From Microbacterium gubbeenense DSM 15944 (GTDB taxonomy: Bacteria; Actinomycetota; Actinomycetes; Actinomycetales; Microbacteriaceae), in the NCBI RefSeq assembly GCF_000422745.1, contig NZ_AUGQ01000008.1, positions 34,775 to 98,774 of the forward strand: DNA of 64,000 bases, read 5' to 3'. The first letter of the stretch is position 1, and each line of letters opens with the position of its first letter. Of this stretch, positions 49,531-58,618 are shown piece by piece. Both the position numbers and the translations under genes were made by a program. Below the pieces are notes generated by a model. It did not search any database. It was given only the letters and a program-made list of their open reading frames with translations, and was not told the origin of the DNA.

Positions 49531-51747
49531 ATGAGCGATAACAACGGCGCGTGCCCGCTCGGGTACGGATCGAGCAGTGACAGCCCCACCGTTGCGGGAG
49601 ATTTCACGCACGACGGCAACGTTTCAGACCCGGGCCCGCCCCGCGTGCACCCCACCCAGGGCAGTGCGAACGCAGAGTGGTGGCCGAACCGCCTGAACCT
49701 CAAGATCCTCGCGAAGAACACCCCGGTCTCGAACCCGCTCGGCGGCGACTTCGACTACAAGGATGCGTTCGGACGCCTCGACTTCGCCGCGCTGAAGGCC
49801 GACCTGGCCGAGGCGCTCACGGTCTCGCAGGACTGGTGGCCGGCCGACTTCGGCCACTACGGCCCCTTCATGGTGCGCATGGCGTGGCACTCGGCCGGCA
49901 CCTACCGTTCGCACGACGGTCGCGGCGGCGGCGGCGCGGGCATGCAGCGCTTCGCTCCGCTGAACTCGTGGCCCGACAACGTGCTGCTCGACCGCGCGCG
50001 CCGCGTGCTGTGGCCCGTCAAGCAGAAGTACGGCCAGTCGATCTCGTGGGCCGACCTGATCATCCTCGCCGGCAACGTCGCGATGGAGACGATGGGCTTC
50101 GAGACCTTCGGCTACGGCGCCGGCCGCGCCGACGTCTGGGAGGCCGACGACGACGTGTACTGGGGCCCCGAGAAGGTCTGGCTCGACGCCGAGCGCTACA
50201 AGGGCAAGCGCGAGCTCGACGCACCGCTCGCCGCGACGCAGATGGGCCTCATCTACGTCAACCCGGAGGGGCCCGACGGCAACCCGGATCCGCTCGCCTC
50301 GGCAATCGACATCCGCGAGACGTTCATGCGCATGGGCATGGACGACGAGGAGACCGTCGCGCTGATCGCGGGCGGTCACACGTTCGGCAAGACGCACGGC
50401 GCGCACCCCGATGACAAGCAGGGCGCGGATCCGGAAGGGTCGCCCCTCGAGGAGCAGGGGCTCGGCTGGAAGCAGGGCTACGGCGACGGCCGCGGCGGCA
50501 ACGACACCGTCGGCAGCGGCCTCGAGGTCACCTGGACCTACCACCCGGCCCGCTGGGACAACGAGTTCTTCCACATCCTCTACGCGTACGAGTGGGAGCT
50601 GTTCGAGTCGCCCGCGGGCGCGAAGCAGTGGCGCCCGAAGGACGGCGGCGGCGCCGACATGGTGCCCATGGCGCAGGGATCCGAGCGTCGCGAGCCGCGC
50701 ATGCTCACGAGCGATATCGCCCTCCGCGTGGACCCGATCTACAACGAGATCTCGAACCGCTTCCGCCTCGACCAGAACGCGTTCGCCGAGGCATTCGGAC
50801 GCGCCTGGTTCAAGCTCACGCACCGCGACATGGGACCGAAGTCGCGCTACCTCGGGCCCGAGGTGCCGGAGGAGGACCTCGACTGGCAGGATCCGCTGCC
50901 CGAGCAGACCGCGGCAACCGACGCCGGGGCGATCGCCTCGGCGAAGGAGCTCATCGCGACCTCTGGCCTGACCGTGCAGCAGCTCGTCTCGACCGCGTGG
51001 AAGGCGGCGGCGACGTTCCGCTCGTCCGACAAGCGCGGCGGCGCGAACGGCGGCCGGATCCGCCTCGAGCCGCAGGTGAGCTGGTCGGTGAACCGTCCGG
51101 CAGAGCTGAAGCCCGTCATCGCGCAGCTCGAGAAGGTCGCCGAGGAATCGGGCCTCTCGTTCGCGGATGTCGTGGTGCTCGCCGGCGGCGTCGGTGTCGA
51201 GCAGGCGGCCTCGGCCGCGGGCGTCGACATCGCGGTGCCGTTCACGCCGGGCCGCGTCGACGCGACGCAGGAGCAGACCGACGTTCACCAGTTCAACTGG
51301 CTCGAGCCGGTCTCGGATGGCTTCCGCAACTACGACAGCCGCCTGTTCGACCTGCCGAGCGAGCACCTGCTGATCGACCGCGCCAACCACCTCGGCGTCA
51401 GCGCGCCGCAGATGACGGCGCTCGTCGGCGGCCTGCGCGTGCTCGGCAACAACTGGGACGGCTCGAGCACCGGCGTGTTCACCGACCAGCCGGGCGTGCT
51501 CACGAACGACTTCTTCGTGAACCTGCTCGTCAACGGCACCGAGTGGACCCCGTCCGACGACCAGCAGACCTACACGTCTGGCTCGGGCCTCGTCGGCAGC
51601 CGCGTCGACCTGGTGTTCGGCTCGAACAGCGAGCTGCGGGCGATCTCCGAGGTCTACGCCTCGGCCGACGCCGGCGAGAAGTTCGTGCGCGACTTCGTCG
51701 CGGCCTGGGCGCAGGTCATGGACAACGACCGGTTCGACCTGGTCTGA
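49531..51747 (+). CDS. katG: Catalase-peroxidase
   Basis: This 738-residue haem enzyme removes hydrogen peroxide. All key residues are present: distal R116, W119 and H120 in [11 protein letters not shown], the Trp-Tyr-Met crosslink residues W119, Y242 (IYVNPEGP) and M268, and the proximal haem ligand H283 in [11 protein letters not shown], spaced exactly as in the M. tuberculosis enzyme. The second, haem-free domain follows. ATG 49531 with GGAAGG upstream is the start; a far longer upstream frame overlaps the divergent gene and is rejected. A rho-independent terminator follows. In mycobacteria this enzyme activates isoniazid. Confidence 0.97.
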   Translation: MSDNNGACPLGYGSSSDSPTVAGDFTHDGNVSDPGPPRVHPTQGSANAEWWPNRLNLKILAKNTPVSNPLGGDFDYKDAFGRLDFAALKADLAEALTVSQDWWPADFGHYGPFMVRMAWHSAGTYRSHDGRGGGGAGMQRFAPLNSWPDNVLLDRARRVLWPVKQKYGQSISWADLIILAGNVAMETMGFETFGYGAGRADVWEADDDVYWGPEKVWLDAERYKGKRELDAPLAATQMGLIYVNPEGPDGNPDPLASAIDIRETFMRMGMDDEETVALIAGGHTFGKTHGAHPDDKQGADPEGSPLEEQGLGWKQGYGDGRGGNDTVGSGLEVTWTYHPARWDNEFFHILYAYEWELFESPAGAKQWRPKDGGGADMVPMAQGSERREPRMLTSDIALRVDPIYNEISNRFRLDQNAFAEAFGRAWFKLTHRDMGPKSRYLGPEVPEEDLDWQDPLPEQTAATDAGAIASAKELIATSGLTVQQLVSTAWKAAATFRSSDKRGGANGGRIRLEPQVSWSVNRPAELKPVIAQLEKVAEESGLSFADVVVLAGGVGVEQAASAAGVDIAVPFTPGRVDATQEQTDVHQFNWLEPVSDGFRNYDSRLFDLPSEHLLIDRANHLGVSAPQMTALVGGLRVLGNNWDGSSTGVFTDQPGVLTNDFFVNLLVNGTEWTPSDDQQTYTSGSGLVGSRVDLVFGSNSELRAISEVYASADAGEKFVRDFVAAWAQVMDNDRFDLV

Positions 51748-51757
51748 TCCATCATCT

Positions 51758-51792
51758 GGGGCCGTTCCGCTTTGTGCGGGACGGCCCCTTTT
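51758..51792 (+). terminator. Intrinsic terminator after katG
   Basis: GGGGCCGTTCCGC pairs with GCGGGACGGCCCC (one G-T pair) around TTTGT, followed by TTTT. It starts 10 bp after the katG stop and ends 8 bp before the stop of the convergent MFS gene. Confidence 0.88.
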
Positions 51793-51800
51793 GCGCGCTG

Positions 51801-52979
51801 TCAGCGGCGGCCGAGGCGGGCGGGGATGCCGAAGGCGACCGCCGCCGTCAGCACACCGAACGCCGCGGCCATGGCGATCACCAGCGGCCACCGGCCCTCG
51901 TCCCAGCCCCACCCGAGAGCGAGGGCGCTGACCGAGGAACCCGCGTAGTACGTCAGCGTGTACCAGGCGGATCCGACGACCGGCTTCGGCGACACCGCCG
52001 GCACGACCGCGCTCGCGACGGCATGCGCGAGGAAGAACCCAGCGGCCAGCAGCAGGAGTCCGGCCACGATCGCGACGATGCTGTCCGGCAGCGTGAGCAG
52101 CTGGCCCGCGATCATGAGCGCTGAGCCGACGAGGATCGCGCGGCGCGCCCCCAGCCGCTCGAGGATCACCCCCGCCCGCATCGACGTGAAGGTGCCGGAG
52201 ATATATGCCAGGAACAGCATGGACGTGACGGCGACGCCGTACGAGAACGGCGGCTCGAGCATTCGGAACGCGGTCGCGTTGAAGACGCCGATGAACGCGC
52301 ACATCGCGAAGAATCCGACGGCGAACAGGCTCACGCGCACGATCCGGCGCGCGGCGTACGGCGACGGATCCGCGGGCTTCGCCGTCGGCGCGGCGCTCTT
52401 CTGACGCGCGCGCATCCCGACGAGCGCGACGCCGATCGCACCGCCGGCGATCACCGCGACGTCGACGGCGAGGATCCCGGCGCGCCAGTCGGTGAACTCG
52501 GTCACGAAACCGGCGAGGAGGCGTCCGAGCATGCCTCCGGCCGTCGTGCCGGAGACGTAGGCGGTTGCGACCCGCGCGCGCCGATGCCCGGCGACGGCGC
52601 CGCCCGCCCACACGATCGCCGAAACGAGCACGCCGCTCATGACGAGGCCGACCGCGACGCGGGATGCGACCAGCAGCGCCCATCCGTCGCCCAGCGCCGT
52701 GACGACGGTGAGCGCGGCCCCACCGGCGAGAGAGACGGCCAGCACGCGGCCGCGGCCGACGCGGGTCGCGATGAACGAGGCGGGGAACACACCGAGCGCG
52801 ATGCCGAGCGTCGTCATCGACACCACGAGGTTCGCCTCGAATGCGGTGCGGCCGAAGTGACCCGCGATTTCGGCGAGCAGCGGCTGCGGCGCGTAGATGG
52901 CCGCCATCACCGCGACGCCGATGAGCATCGCGCCCGTCTGCACGCCCCGCCAGCGGTCGGCGGCGGGTGCGGTGGACAT
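51801..52979 (-). CDS. MFS transporter (AraJ/YnfM-like)
   Basis: The 392-residue protein has about 12 membrane helices. The conserved cytoplasmic loop after helix 2 reads GVFPASFIATRVGRGRVLA, and ARVATAYVSGTTAGGMLGRLLAGF is the helix-5 motif of drug:H+ antiporter-1 type exporters. Relatives such as YnfM are poorly defined exporters. ATG 52979 is chosen over the longer frame from 53048 because the extra residues overlap the purC promoter and are not membrane-like. It is convergent with katG and divergent from purC. Confidence 0.88.
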   Translation of the reverse strand: MSTAPAADRWRGVQTGAMLIGVAVMAAIYAPQPLLAEIAGHFGRTAFEANLVVSMTTLGIALGVFPASFIATRVGRGRVLAVSLAGGAALTVVTALGDGWALLVASRVAVGLVMSGVLVSAIVWAGGAVAGHRRARVATAYVSGTTAGGMLGRLLAGFVTEFTDWRAGILAVDVAVIAGGAIGVALVGMRARQKSAAPTAKPADPSPYAARRIVRVSLFAVGFFAMCAFIGVFNATAFRMLEPPFSYGVAVTSMLFLAYISGTFTSMRAGVILERLGARRAILVGSALMIAGQLLTLPDSIVAIVAGLLLLAAGFFLAHAVASAVVPAVSPKPVVGSAWYTLTYYAGSSVSALALGWGWDEGRWPLVIAMAAAFGVLTAAVAFGIPARLGRR

Positions 52980-53035
52980 CGAGATCCATTGTGCCCCGTC
53001 CGGGGAGCCCGAATCACACCGGACATAATGGAGGC

Positions 53036-53899
53036 ATGAGCACTGCACCCGAGATCGCCGGCTGGAAGCACGTCTACTCCGGGAAGGTGCGGGATCTGTA
53101 CTCCCCCACAGCCGACGAGGATCCGCGCATGCTCGTCGTCGCGTCCGACCGCGTGAGCGCGTTCGATCACGTGCTCGAGCCGGGGATCCCCGGGAAGGGC
53201 GCCCTGCTGACGTCGCTCAGCATGTGGTGGTTCGAGCAGCTTTCCGACGTGCCGAACCACCTCGCGGGCGACGCGCCCGCCGAGGTCTCAGGCCGCGCGA
53301 TGCTCGTGCGCTCGCTCGACATGCTGCCGATCGAGTGCGTCGTGCGCGGCTACATCACGGGATCCGGTTGGCTCGAATATCAGCAGTCGGGCACGGTGTG
53401 CGGCATCGCCCTGCCCGAGGGGCTGCAGGACGGCGACCGCCTGCCCGAGCCGATCTACACGCCGGCGTACAAGGCGCCGCTCGGCGAGCACGACGAGAAC
53501 ATCTCGTACGAGAAGTCGGTCGAGCTCGTGGGCGAAGATCGCGCGGCGGAACTGCGCGATCAGTCGCTCGCGATCTACGCCCGTGCCGCGCGCATCGCGG
53601 AGGCCAAGGGCCTGATCCTCGCCGACACGAAGTTCGAGTTCGGCACCGACGACGAGGGTGTGCTGCGCCTCGCCGACGAGGTGCTCACGAGCGACTCGTC
53701 GCGCTACTGGGATCGCGCGGCGTGGGAGAACGGATCCACGACCGCCGAGCGCATGGCGAGCTTCGACAAGCAGATCGTGCGCGACTGGCTCGCCGCGAAC
53801 TGGGACAAGCAGGGCACGCCGCCCGCGCTTCCGGCGGACATCATCGATCGCACGGTCGCCCGGTACGAGGAGCTGCTGGGGCGGCTCACGGGCGAATAG
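53036..53899 (+). CDS. purC: Phosphoribosylaminoimidazole-succinocarboxamide synthase
   Basis: The 287-residue SAICAR synthetase joins aspartate to CAIR in purine synthesis. Conserved blocks are YSGKVRDLYSP (ATP phosphate loop), VASDRVSAFDHVL, ECVVRGYITGSGW and ILADTKFEFGTDD. ATG 53036 is 6 nt after CATAAT, and the GGAGG just before the ATG is too close to serve as a ribosome site, so a leaderless transcript is likely. The other purine genes are not adjacent in this window. Confidence 0.95.
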   Translation: MSTAPEIAGWKHVYSGKVRDLYSPTADEDPRMLVVASDRVSAFDHVLEPGIPGKGALLTSLSMWWFEQLSDVPNHLAGDAPAEVSGRAMLVRSLDMLPIECVVRGYITGSGWLEYQQSGTVCGIALPEGLQDGDRLPEPIYTPAYKAPLGEHDENISYEKSVELVGEDRAAELRDQSLAIYARAARIAEAKGLILADTKFEFGTDDEGVLRLADEVLTSDSSRYWDRAAWENGSTTAERMASFDKQIVRDWLAANWDKQGTPPALPADIIDRTVARYEELLGRLTGE

Positions 53900-53905
53900 C
53901 CCGGA

Positions 53906-54577
53906 TCAGATCCAGCCGAACAGCGACGCGGCCAGCAGCGCCACGGGCACGAACAGCGCGGCGAGCGCGAGACCGAGCGCCGAGGACGCGCCGGTCGTGC
54001 GGCCGAGCTCCATGGCGCGGGCGGTGCCGATCGCGTGCGCCGACAGGCCGATCGCGAACCCCTGCGACACCGGATCCTTCACCCGCACCAGACGCAGCAG
54101 CGGGGGCCCGGCGACGGCGCCGAGGATCCCCGTGAGGATCGAGAACACCGCGGCGAGCGAGACATCGGCGCCGAGCGCGTCGGCGACCGCCGCCGATACG
54201 GCCGACGTCGCGTGCTTCGGAGCGATCGCGAGCAGGATGTCGTGCGGCACGCCGAGCAGCCAGGCGACCAGAACGGTCACCGCGGCGCCGACGATCGTGG
54301 CGACGACGGCGGCGATGACGAGCGCTGGCAGGAGGCGGCCGAGCTCCTTGCCGTGCCGCCAGATCGGGAAGGCGAGCGCCACGATCGCCGGGCCGAGAAG
54401 CGCCGTCAGCGGCACGGTCCCCTCGGCGTACGCCTCGAGCGGAATGCGTCCGACGAGAAGCACCGCGACGATCACGATCGTGCTGACGAGCACGGGGTTC
54501 AGCACGCCGCGGCCGAACCGCGACAGCCAGACGGCGCCCGACCACACGAGCAGCGTTACGGCGAGCGCCCAGATCAC
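53906..54577 (-). CDS. lrgB: LrgB-family membrane protein
   Basis: The 223-residue protein has about seven helices and the family core PIWRHGKELGRLLPALVIAA, LAIAPKHATSAVSAAVADALG and GFAIGLSAHAIGTARAMELG. It pairs with the LrgA-like gene upstream, overlapping it by 4 bp. LrgAB/CidAB proteins were first described as holin/antiholin-like modulators of murein hydrolases; some act as pyruvate or glycolate carriers, so the substrate here is open. It is convergent with purC. Confidence 0.9.
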   Translation of the reverse strand: MIWALAVTLLVWSGAVWLSRFGRGVLNPVLVSTIVIVAVLLVGRIPLEAYAEGTVPLTALLGPAIVALAFPIWRHGKELGRLLPALVIAAVVATIVGAAVTVLVAWLLGVPHDILLAIAPKHATSAVSAAVADALGADVSLAAVFSILTGILGAVAGPPLLRLVRVKDPVSQGFAIGLSAHAIGTARAMELGRTTGASSALGLALAALFVPVALLAASLFGWI

Positions 54578-54972
54578 GGGCGCCTCATCCGTCGCATCAG
54601 CAGATCGGCGACGAACGCCGCCGTCAGGAACGTGACGAGCCAGCCGATCACGAGCGCCGCCGCGAGCGCGAGGGCGTGCTCGGCGAGCGGGCCGAAGGAT
54701 CCGACGATGCCGACCGCGAGCGGCACGAGCAGCAGCGGCAGCACCGCGATGAGCGAGTCGGCCGCGGGCGAGACCAGCCGGATCAGCGGCTCGCGCACCG
54801 GCGTTGCCAGCAGGATGAGCAGCGCGATCATGCCGATCGTGGATCCGGGGATCGGCAGGTCCAGGAGGTGCTGCACGAGATTGCCGCCCGCGGCGAACGC
54901 GACGAGCAGGCCGAGCCCGAGCAGCCAGCGCGCGATCGGTGCACCCCGTGCCGGCTGCGTCGTTTCGTCCAC
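54574..54972 (-). CDS. lrgA: LrgA/CidA-family membrane protein
   Basis: The 132-residue protein has four helices. The diagnostic LPIPGSTIGMIALLILL (around residues 40-56) and the pair of helices after SLIAVLPLLLVPLAVGIVG match LrgA/CidA. GTG 54972 is chosen because CAGAAT lies exactly 6 nt upstream and the longer frame reaching 55686 is antisense to the next gene. It overlaps lrgB by 4 bp, as in the classical lrgAB operon. Confidence 0.87.
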   Translation of the reverse strand: MDETTQPARGAPIARWLLGLGLLVAFAAGGNLVQHLLDLPIPGSTIGMIALLILLATPVREPLIRLVSPAADSLIAVLPLLLVPLAVGIVGSFGPLAEHALALAAALVIGWLVTFLTAAFVADLLMRRMRRP

Positions 54973-55050
54973 ACGTGCATTCTGCCAGGCGCCGTGACGC
55001 TGGATGACGCCCGGTTTGCGCGCCGGCGATCCGCGGGGTTGGCTCGTCCC

Positions 55051-56421
55051 ATGACTCGCCAGATCCGTTTCAACGCCTTCGATATGAACTGCGTCGCCCA
55101 TCAAGCCTCGGGCATGTGGCGGCATCCGCGCGACCGGTCGCGCGAGTACAACACGATCAAGTATTGGACCGACTTGGCGAAGCTGCTCGAATCGGGCACG
55201 TTCGACGGCCTGTTCATCGCCGACGTTCTCGGCACGTACGACGTGTACGGCGGCACGAACGAGGCCGCGCTTCGCAACGGCGCGCAGGTTCCCGTGAACG
55301 ACCCGATCCTGCTCGCCTCGGCGATGGCGGCCGTGACCGAGAACCTCGGGTTCGGCATCACGGCGGGCACGGCGTTCGAGCACCCGTACCCGTTCGCGCG
55401 CCGGCTCACGACGCTCGATCACCTGACGAACGGCCGCATCGGGTGGAACGTCGTGACCGGCTACCTGCCGAGCGCGGCCCGCAACATGGGCGCCGAGGAT
55501 CAGATGGCGCACGACGAGCGCTACGACCACGCCGACGAGTACCTCGAGGTGCTCTACAAGCTGTGGGAGGGGTCGTGGGAGGACGACGCCGTGATCGAAG
55601 ACCGCGAGACGGGCGTCTTCACCGATCCGTCGAAGGTGCACGAGATCGGGCACCACGGCAAGTGGTTCGATGTCCCCGGCATCCACATCTCAGAACCGTC
55701 GCCGCAGCGCACTCCCGTCATCTACCAGGCCGGCGCCTCGCCGCGCGGGGTCGCGTTCGCCGCGGGGAACGCCGAGGCGATCTTCGTCGCTGCCCCCTCG
55801 ACAGAGGTGCTCGCGAACACCGTGAAGCGCGTCCGCGATGGGCTCGAGGCCGCCGGGCGCGGCCGCTACGACGCGAAGATCTACACGCTCGTCACCATCG
55901 TGACGGGGGCGACCGAGGAGGACGCGCTCGCCAAGAAGGCCGAGTACGACCAGTACGCTTCGACCGAGGGCGCGCTCACGTTCACGTCGGGCTGGATGGG
56001 CGTCGACCTGTCGACCTACAGCTGGGACGAGCCGCTCGGAAACGTCGAATCGAACGCCATCCAGTCGACGCTGCAGCACCTCCAGGAGGAGGCCGACCTG
56101 GGGCGTGAATGGACCGTCGGCGATCTCGCCCGAAAGAACGCGATCGGCGGGCTCGGCCCGACCATCGTCGGATCCGGCGAGCAGATCGCTGATGAGCTGC
56201 AGCGCTGGCAGGAAGAGACCGACATCGACGGATTCAACCTCGCCTATGCAGTGGCGCACGAGACATGGGAGGACGTCATCGAGCACGTGATCCCCGTGCT
56301 GCGCGCACGCGAGGCTTACCCGACCGAATACGCGCCCGGCACGCTGCGCAACAAGCTTCAGGGCGCCGGCGACCGGGTGAAGGACACGCACCGGGCCGCG
56401 CAGTACCGCTACAACGCCTGA
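55051..56421 (+). CDS. NtaA/SnaA/DszA-family FMN-dependent monooxygenase
   Basis: The 456-residue protein is a luciferase-like flavin monooxygenase of the nitrilotriacetate/pristinamycin/dibenzothiophene-sulfone group: MTRQIRFNAFDMNCVAHQASG, FIADVLGTYDVYGG, HPYPFARRLTTLDHLTNGRIGWN, NMG and YEVLYKLWEGSW-like text, PSPQRTPVIYQAGASPRG. It needs reduced FMN from a separate reductase, not found next to it. The substrate could be a sulfur- or nitrogen-containing compound. ATG 55051 matches the family start. The family-B repeat block begins just after the stop. Confidence 0.88.
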   Translation: MTRQIRFNAFDMNCVAHQASGMWRHPRDRSREYNTIKYWTDLAKLLESGTFDGLFIADVLGTYDVYGGTNEAALRNGAQVPVNDPILLASAMAAVTENLGFGITAGTAFEHPYPFARRLTTLDHLTNGRIGWNVVTGYLPSAARNMGAEDQMAHDERYDHADEYLEVLYKLWEGSWEDDAVIEDRETGVFTDPSKVHEIGHHGKWFDVPGIHISEPSPQRTPVIYQAGASPRGVAFAAGNAEAIFVAAPSTEVLANTVKRVRDGLEAAGRGRYDAKIYTLVTIVTGATEEDALAKKAEYDQYASTEGALTFTSGWMGVDLSTYSWDEPLGNVESNAIQSTLQHLQEEADLGREWTVGDLARKNAIGGLGPTIVGSGEQIADELQRWQEETDIDGFNLAYAVAHETWEDVIEHVIPVLRAREAYPTEYAPGTLRNKLQGAGDRVKDTHRAAQYRYNA

Positions 56422-56426
56422 TCCGG

Positions 56427-56565
56427 CCGGTTCTGTCGGAGACGGCGCCCGGGCATCGGCGGTGCTGTCGGAGTTCTGGCGGGATCCGTGGTCTCGCGGC
56501 GCGTGCTGACACTTTTCTCCGACAGAACCGGATCACGTTCCAGTGCAGCTCCGACAGAACCGGGC
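56427..56565. repeat. Family B repeat cluster, B2
   Basis: The 145 bp between two convergent genes is built from copies of one arm: CCGGTTCTGTCGGAGAC (56427 on), GTGCTGTCGGAGTTCTGG (from 56462), then the opposite strand CTCCGACAGAACCGG (56517-56531) and CTCCGACAGAACCGGGC (56549-56565). Outer and inner copies can pair, giving alternative hairpins that could end transcription from both sides. Confidence 0.7.
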
Positions 56566-56566
56566 G

Positions 56567-57358
56567 TCACCCGGCGGCGCGACCCTTGCGCCAGTAACCG
56601 GAGAAGGTGACGCGGTCCTTCGCGAGGCCGCGCTCCTTCACGAGATGGCGGCGTGCGCCGGCCGCGAGCGACTGCTCGCCGACGGCAAAAGCATAGGGCT
56701 CGCCTGCCGGGAACTCGAGCTCTCGGAGCAGCGGCAGGGCGGCGGATCCGGGGTCTCCCTCGCGCACCACCCAGTGCACCGTGACGCCGTCGGGTGCATC
56801 GACGGGCTGCTCGTCGCGTCGGTCGAAGAGCTCGATGATCGCGTGGCCGGTGGCGTCGCGCGGCATGTCCCGCAGCACCCCGAGTGCCGCGGGGAGCGCG
56901 CTCTCGTCGGCGACGATGAGGTTCCAGTCGGAGGCGCGCCCGAGCCACCCGCAGCCCTGGTCGATGAGCGCGACGCGATCGCCCGGCTCGGCCGACGCCG
57001 CCCACGGCCCGGCCACGCCCTCGGTGCCGTGCGAGACGAAGTCGATGTCGAGCTCGCGCGACTCCTCGTCGAACGACCGCACGGTGTAGTTGCGCACGAT
57101 CGGGCGATGGCCCTTCGGGATCCTCAGGTACGAGAGGTAGCCGCCGACGCCGAACTTCTGCGGCATGCGCGCGAGATCGTCCGGGCTGCTGACCGGCAGC
57201 GCGAGGCGGAACCACTGGTCGAAGCCCCGGTACTCGAACCGGCGCAGGTCGTCGCCGCCGAGCGTGATCCGGATCATGTTCGGCGTGACGCGAGCGGTGC
57301 GCACGACCTCCGCTGCCACGAGGCCGGAGTCTGCGTGGGTGATGGTGATGTTGGGCAT
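56567..57358 (-). CDS. Siderophore-interacting protein (SIP family, FAD-dependent)
   Basis: The 263-residue protein is a ferric-siderophore reductase of the SIP/ViuB family. The FAD-binding barrel holds RNYTVRSFDEE (R-x-Y-T/S motif, near residue 90) and GPWAASAEPGDRVAL. The NAD(P)H-binding-like half holds LIVADESALPAALGVL and the end VTFSGYWRKGRAAG matches the family's YWRxG end. It releases iron from imported siderophores by reduction in the cytoplasm. ATG 57358 is chosen by family alignment. An iron-box (57374-57392) lies just upstream. The stop abuts a family-B repeat. Confidence 0.92.
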   Translation of the reverse strand: MPNITITHADSGLVAAEVVRTARVTPNMIRITLGGDDLRRFEYRGFDQWFRLALPVSSPDDLARMPQKFGVGGYLSYLRIPKGHRPIVRNYTVRSFDEESRELDIDFVSHGTEGVAGPWAASAEPGDRVALIDQGCGWLGRASDWNLIVADESALPAALGVLRDMPRDATGHAIIELFDRRDEQPVDAPDGVTVHWVVREGDPGSAALPLLRELEFPAGEPYAFAVGEQSLAAGARRHLVKERGLAKDRVTFSGYWRKGRAAG

Positions 57359-57373
57359 GACATTCCCTTGAAC

Positions 57374-57392
57374 ATAGGTGAGGCTTACCTCA
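57374..57392. promoter_or_regulatory. DtxR/IdeR iron box upstream of the SIP gene
   Basis: ATAGGTGAGGCTTACCTCA matches the actinobacterial iron-box consensus TTAGGTTAGGCTAACCTAA at 15 of 19 positions and is itself strongly palindromic. It ends 16 bp upstream of the SIP ATG. Repression by the iron-loaded DtxR/IdeR repressor and induction in low iron follow from known biology. Confidence 0.85.
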
Positions 57393-57495
57393 CATCGTAC
57401 GGTCCCCACGCCGGCGGTGGGGATAGCCCTCGAGTTGACCCCCGCATTCCGGCGAAGGGTGGATATCGCGCGGGACGCCTCCCTAACCTGGCGAC

Positions 57496-58338
57496 ATGAA
57501 CGCTCTCCTGCCGTGGGCACCACGCTTCCTCGCCGTCTCGGGTGCCGCACTCGTTGCATCGGTCGTCGCCGTCTGCCTGCCGTTCTGGGTGACCGATCTC
57601 GATAGCGAGATCCTCTCGGTCGTGACGCCCGCGCTGCAGTGGCTGCCGTTCGCCGTGGTGCTCGTCGTGCACCTCGCGATGCGACCGGGCATGAGGTTCT
57701 GGCGATGGAGCGCGATCGGAGTGCGACCGGTCGCTCGCACGGTCGGCGCAGCCGGAGTCGCGCTCGCGGTCTTCGTCGCCGTGCCGATCGCGACGATCGC
57801 GATCGGCACGGCGCTCGGGCTCGTCGAGTTCGCGCCAGTGGAGGGCGCGGCGGCCGCTGCCCTGCTGGTGCTGCCGCTGTCGATCGTATGGATGGTGTTC
57901 GCGTTCGGCGAGGAGATCGGGTGGCGCGGATACCTCACCTCGCTCCTCGCACCGCTCGGCTTCTGGCGGTCGACCCTTGTGATCGGCGGATTCTGGGCCG
58001 CGTGGCACCTTCCGCTGACGCTCACTTATGCGCTCGACGGGACGATGCCGTTCCGAGACGTCGTGAGCACCACCGTGAATCTGCTGTTCGCCGCTGTCGC
58101 GATCTCGCTCGTGCGGTGGTTCAGCGGATCCGTGTGGCCGGCGGTGTTCGCGCACGCAGTGATGAACACGATGGGGCAGTTCGCGTACAGCAACCTCATC
58201 ACGCCGCTGACGTCGCTCGACGACGGCGCGTACTGGGCGTTCTTCGGCGTGAGCTGGGGCGTATGGGCCGTGGTGCTCGCGGTCGTGACGCGACGTATCC
58301 CGATTCTGTCGGAGACGTCCCCCGCCTGGGTTGGGTAG
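57496..58338 (+). CDS. CPBP-family intramembrane metalloprotease
   Basis: The 280-residue protein has about eight helices and the CPBP (CAAX protease/bacteriocin-processing, Abi) motifs: EEIGWRG with E139/E140 and R144, WHLPL with H171, and HAVMNT with H220 and N224, the expected zinc-site set. Bacterial members act in bacteriocin self-immunity or membrane-protein processing; the substrate is unknown. ATG 57496 is 6 nt after TAACCT. The final codons (PILSETSPAWVG) are encoded by a family-B repeat, so the natural tail may have been replaced. Confidence 0.88.
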   Translation: MNALLPWAPRFLAVSGAALVASVVAVCLPFWVTDLDSEILSVVTPALQWLPFAVVLVVHLAMRPGMRFWRWSAIGVRPVARTVGAAGVALAVFVAVPIATIAIGTALGLVEFAPVEGAAAAALLVLPLSIVWMVFAFGEEIGWRGYLTSLLAPLGFWRSTLVIGGFWAAWHLPLTLTYALDGTMPFRDVVSTTVNLLFAAVAISLVRWFSGSVWPAVFAHAVMNTMGQFAYSNLITPLTSLDDGAYWAFFGVSWGVWAVVLAVVTRRIPILSETSPAWVG

Positions 58339-58437
58339 CGTCGGACATCCGCTCCGCAGCGCCGGGACAGCACCGAATACGGAGGGAATCTCCGACAGAA
58401 CCGGAGACACTCGGGCCGTGGGCCCGACAGAACCGGG
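58301..58437. repeat. Family B repeat cluster, B3
   Basis: CGATTCTGTCGGAGACG (58301 on) lies inside the end of the CPBP gene. It is opposed by ATCTCCGACAGAACCGG (58388-58404) and CCCGACAGAACCGGG (58423-58437) after the stop. Together they form outer and inner inverted repeats like those of B2. The 180 bp up to the next gene (58619) hold nothing else I can identify apart from that gene's -10 hexamer. Confidence 0.68.
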
Positions 58438-58618
58438 TGCTGCAGCGAGCTGCCCCGGTGAGCGCCGTCGAAGAATGCGGGTTCTGGGCGGCGGAGGCCC
58501 TGTGCGTCTGCCGGTCGGCGCGGGGTCAACGCGCTCACAATCGGGATCTTCGCCGATCCATCCCCATTGACGGCACTCGCACCACGCACGGCTGCCCGCT
58601 CGAGCGCAGTGTGGGTTC

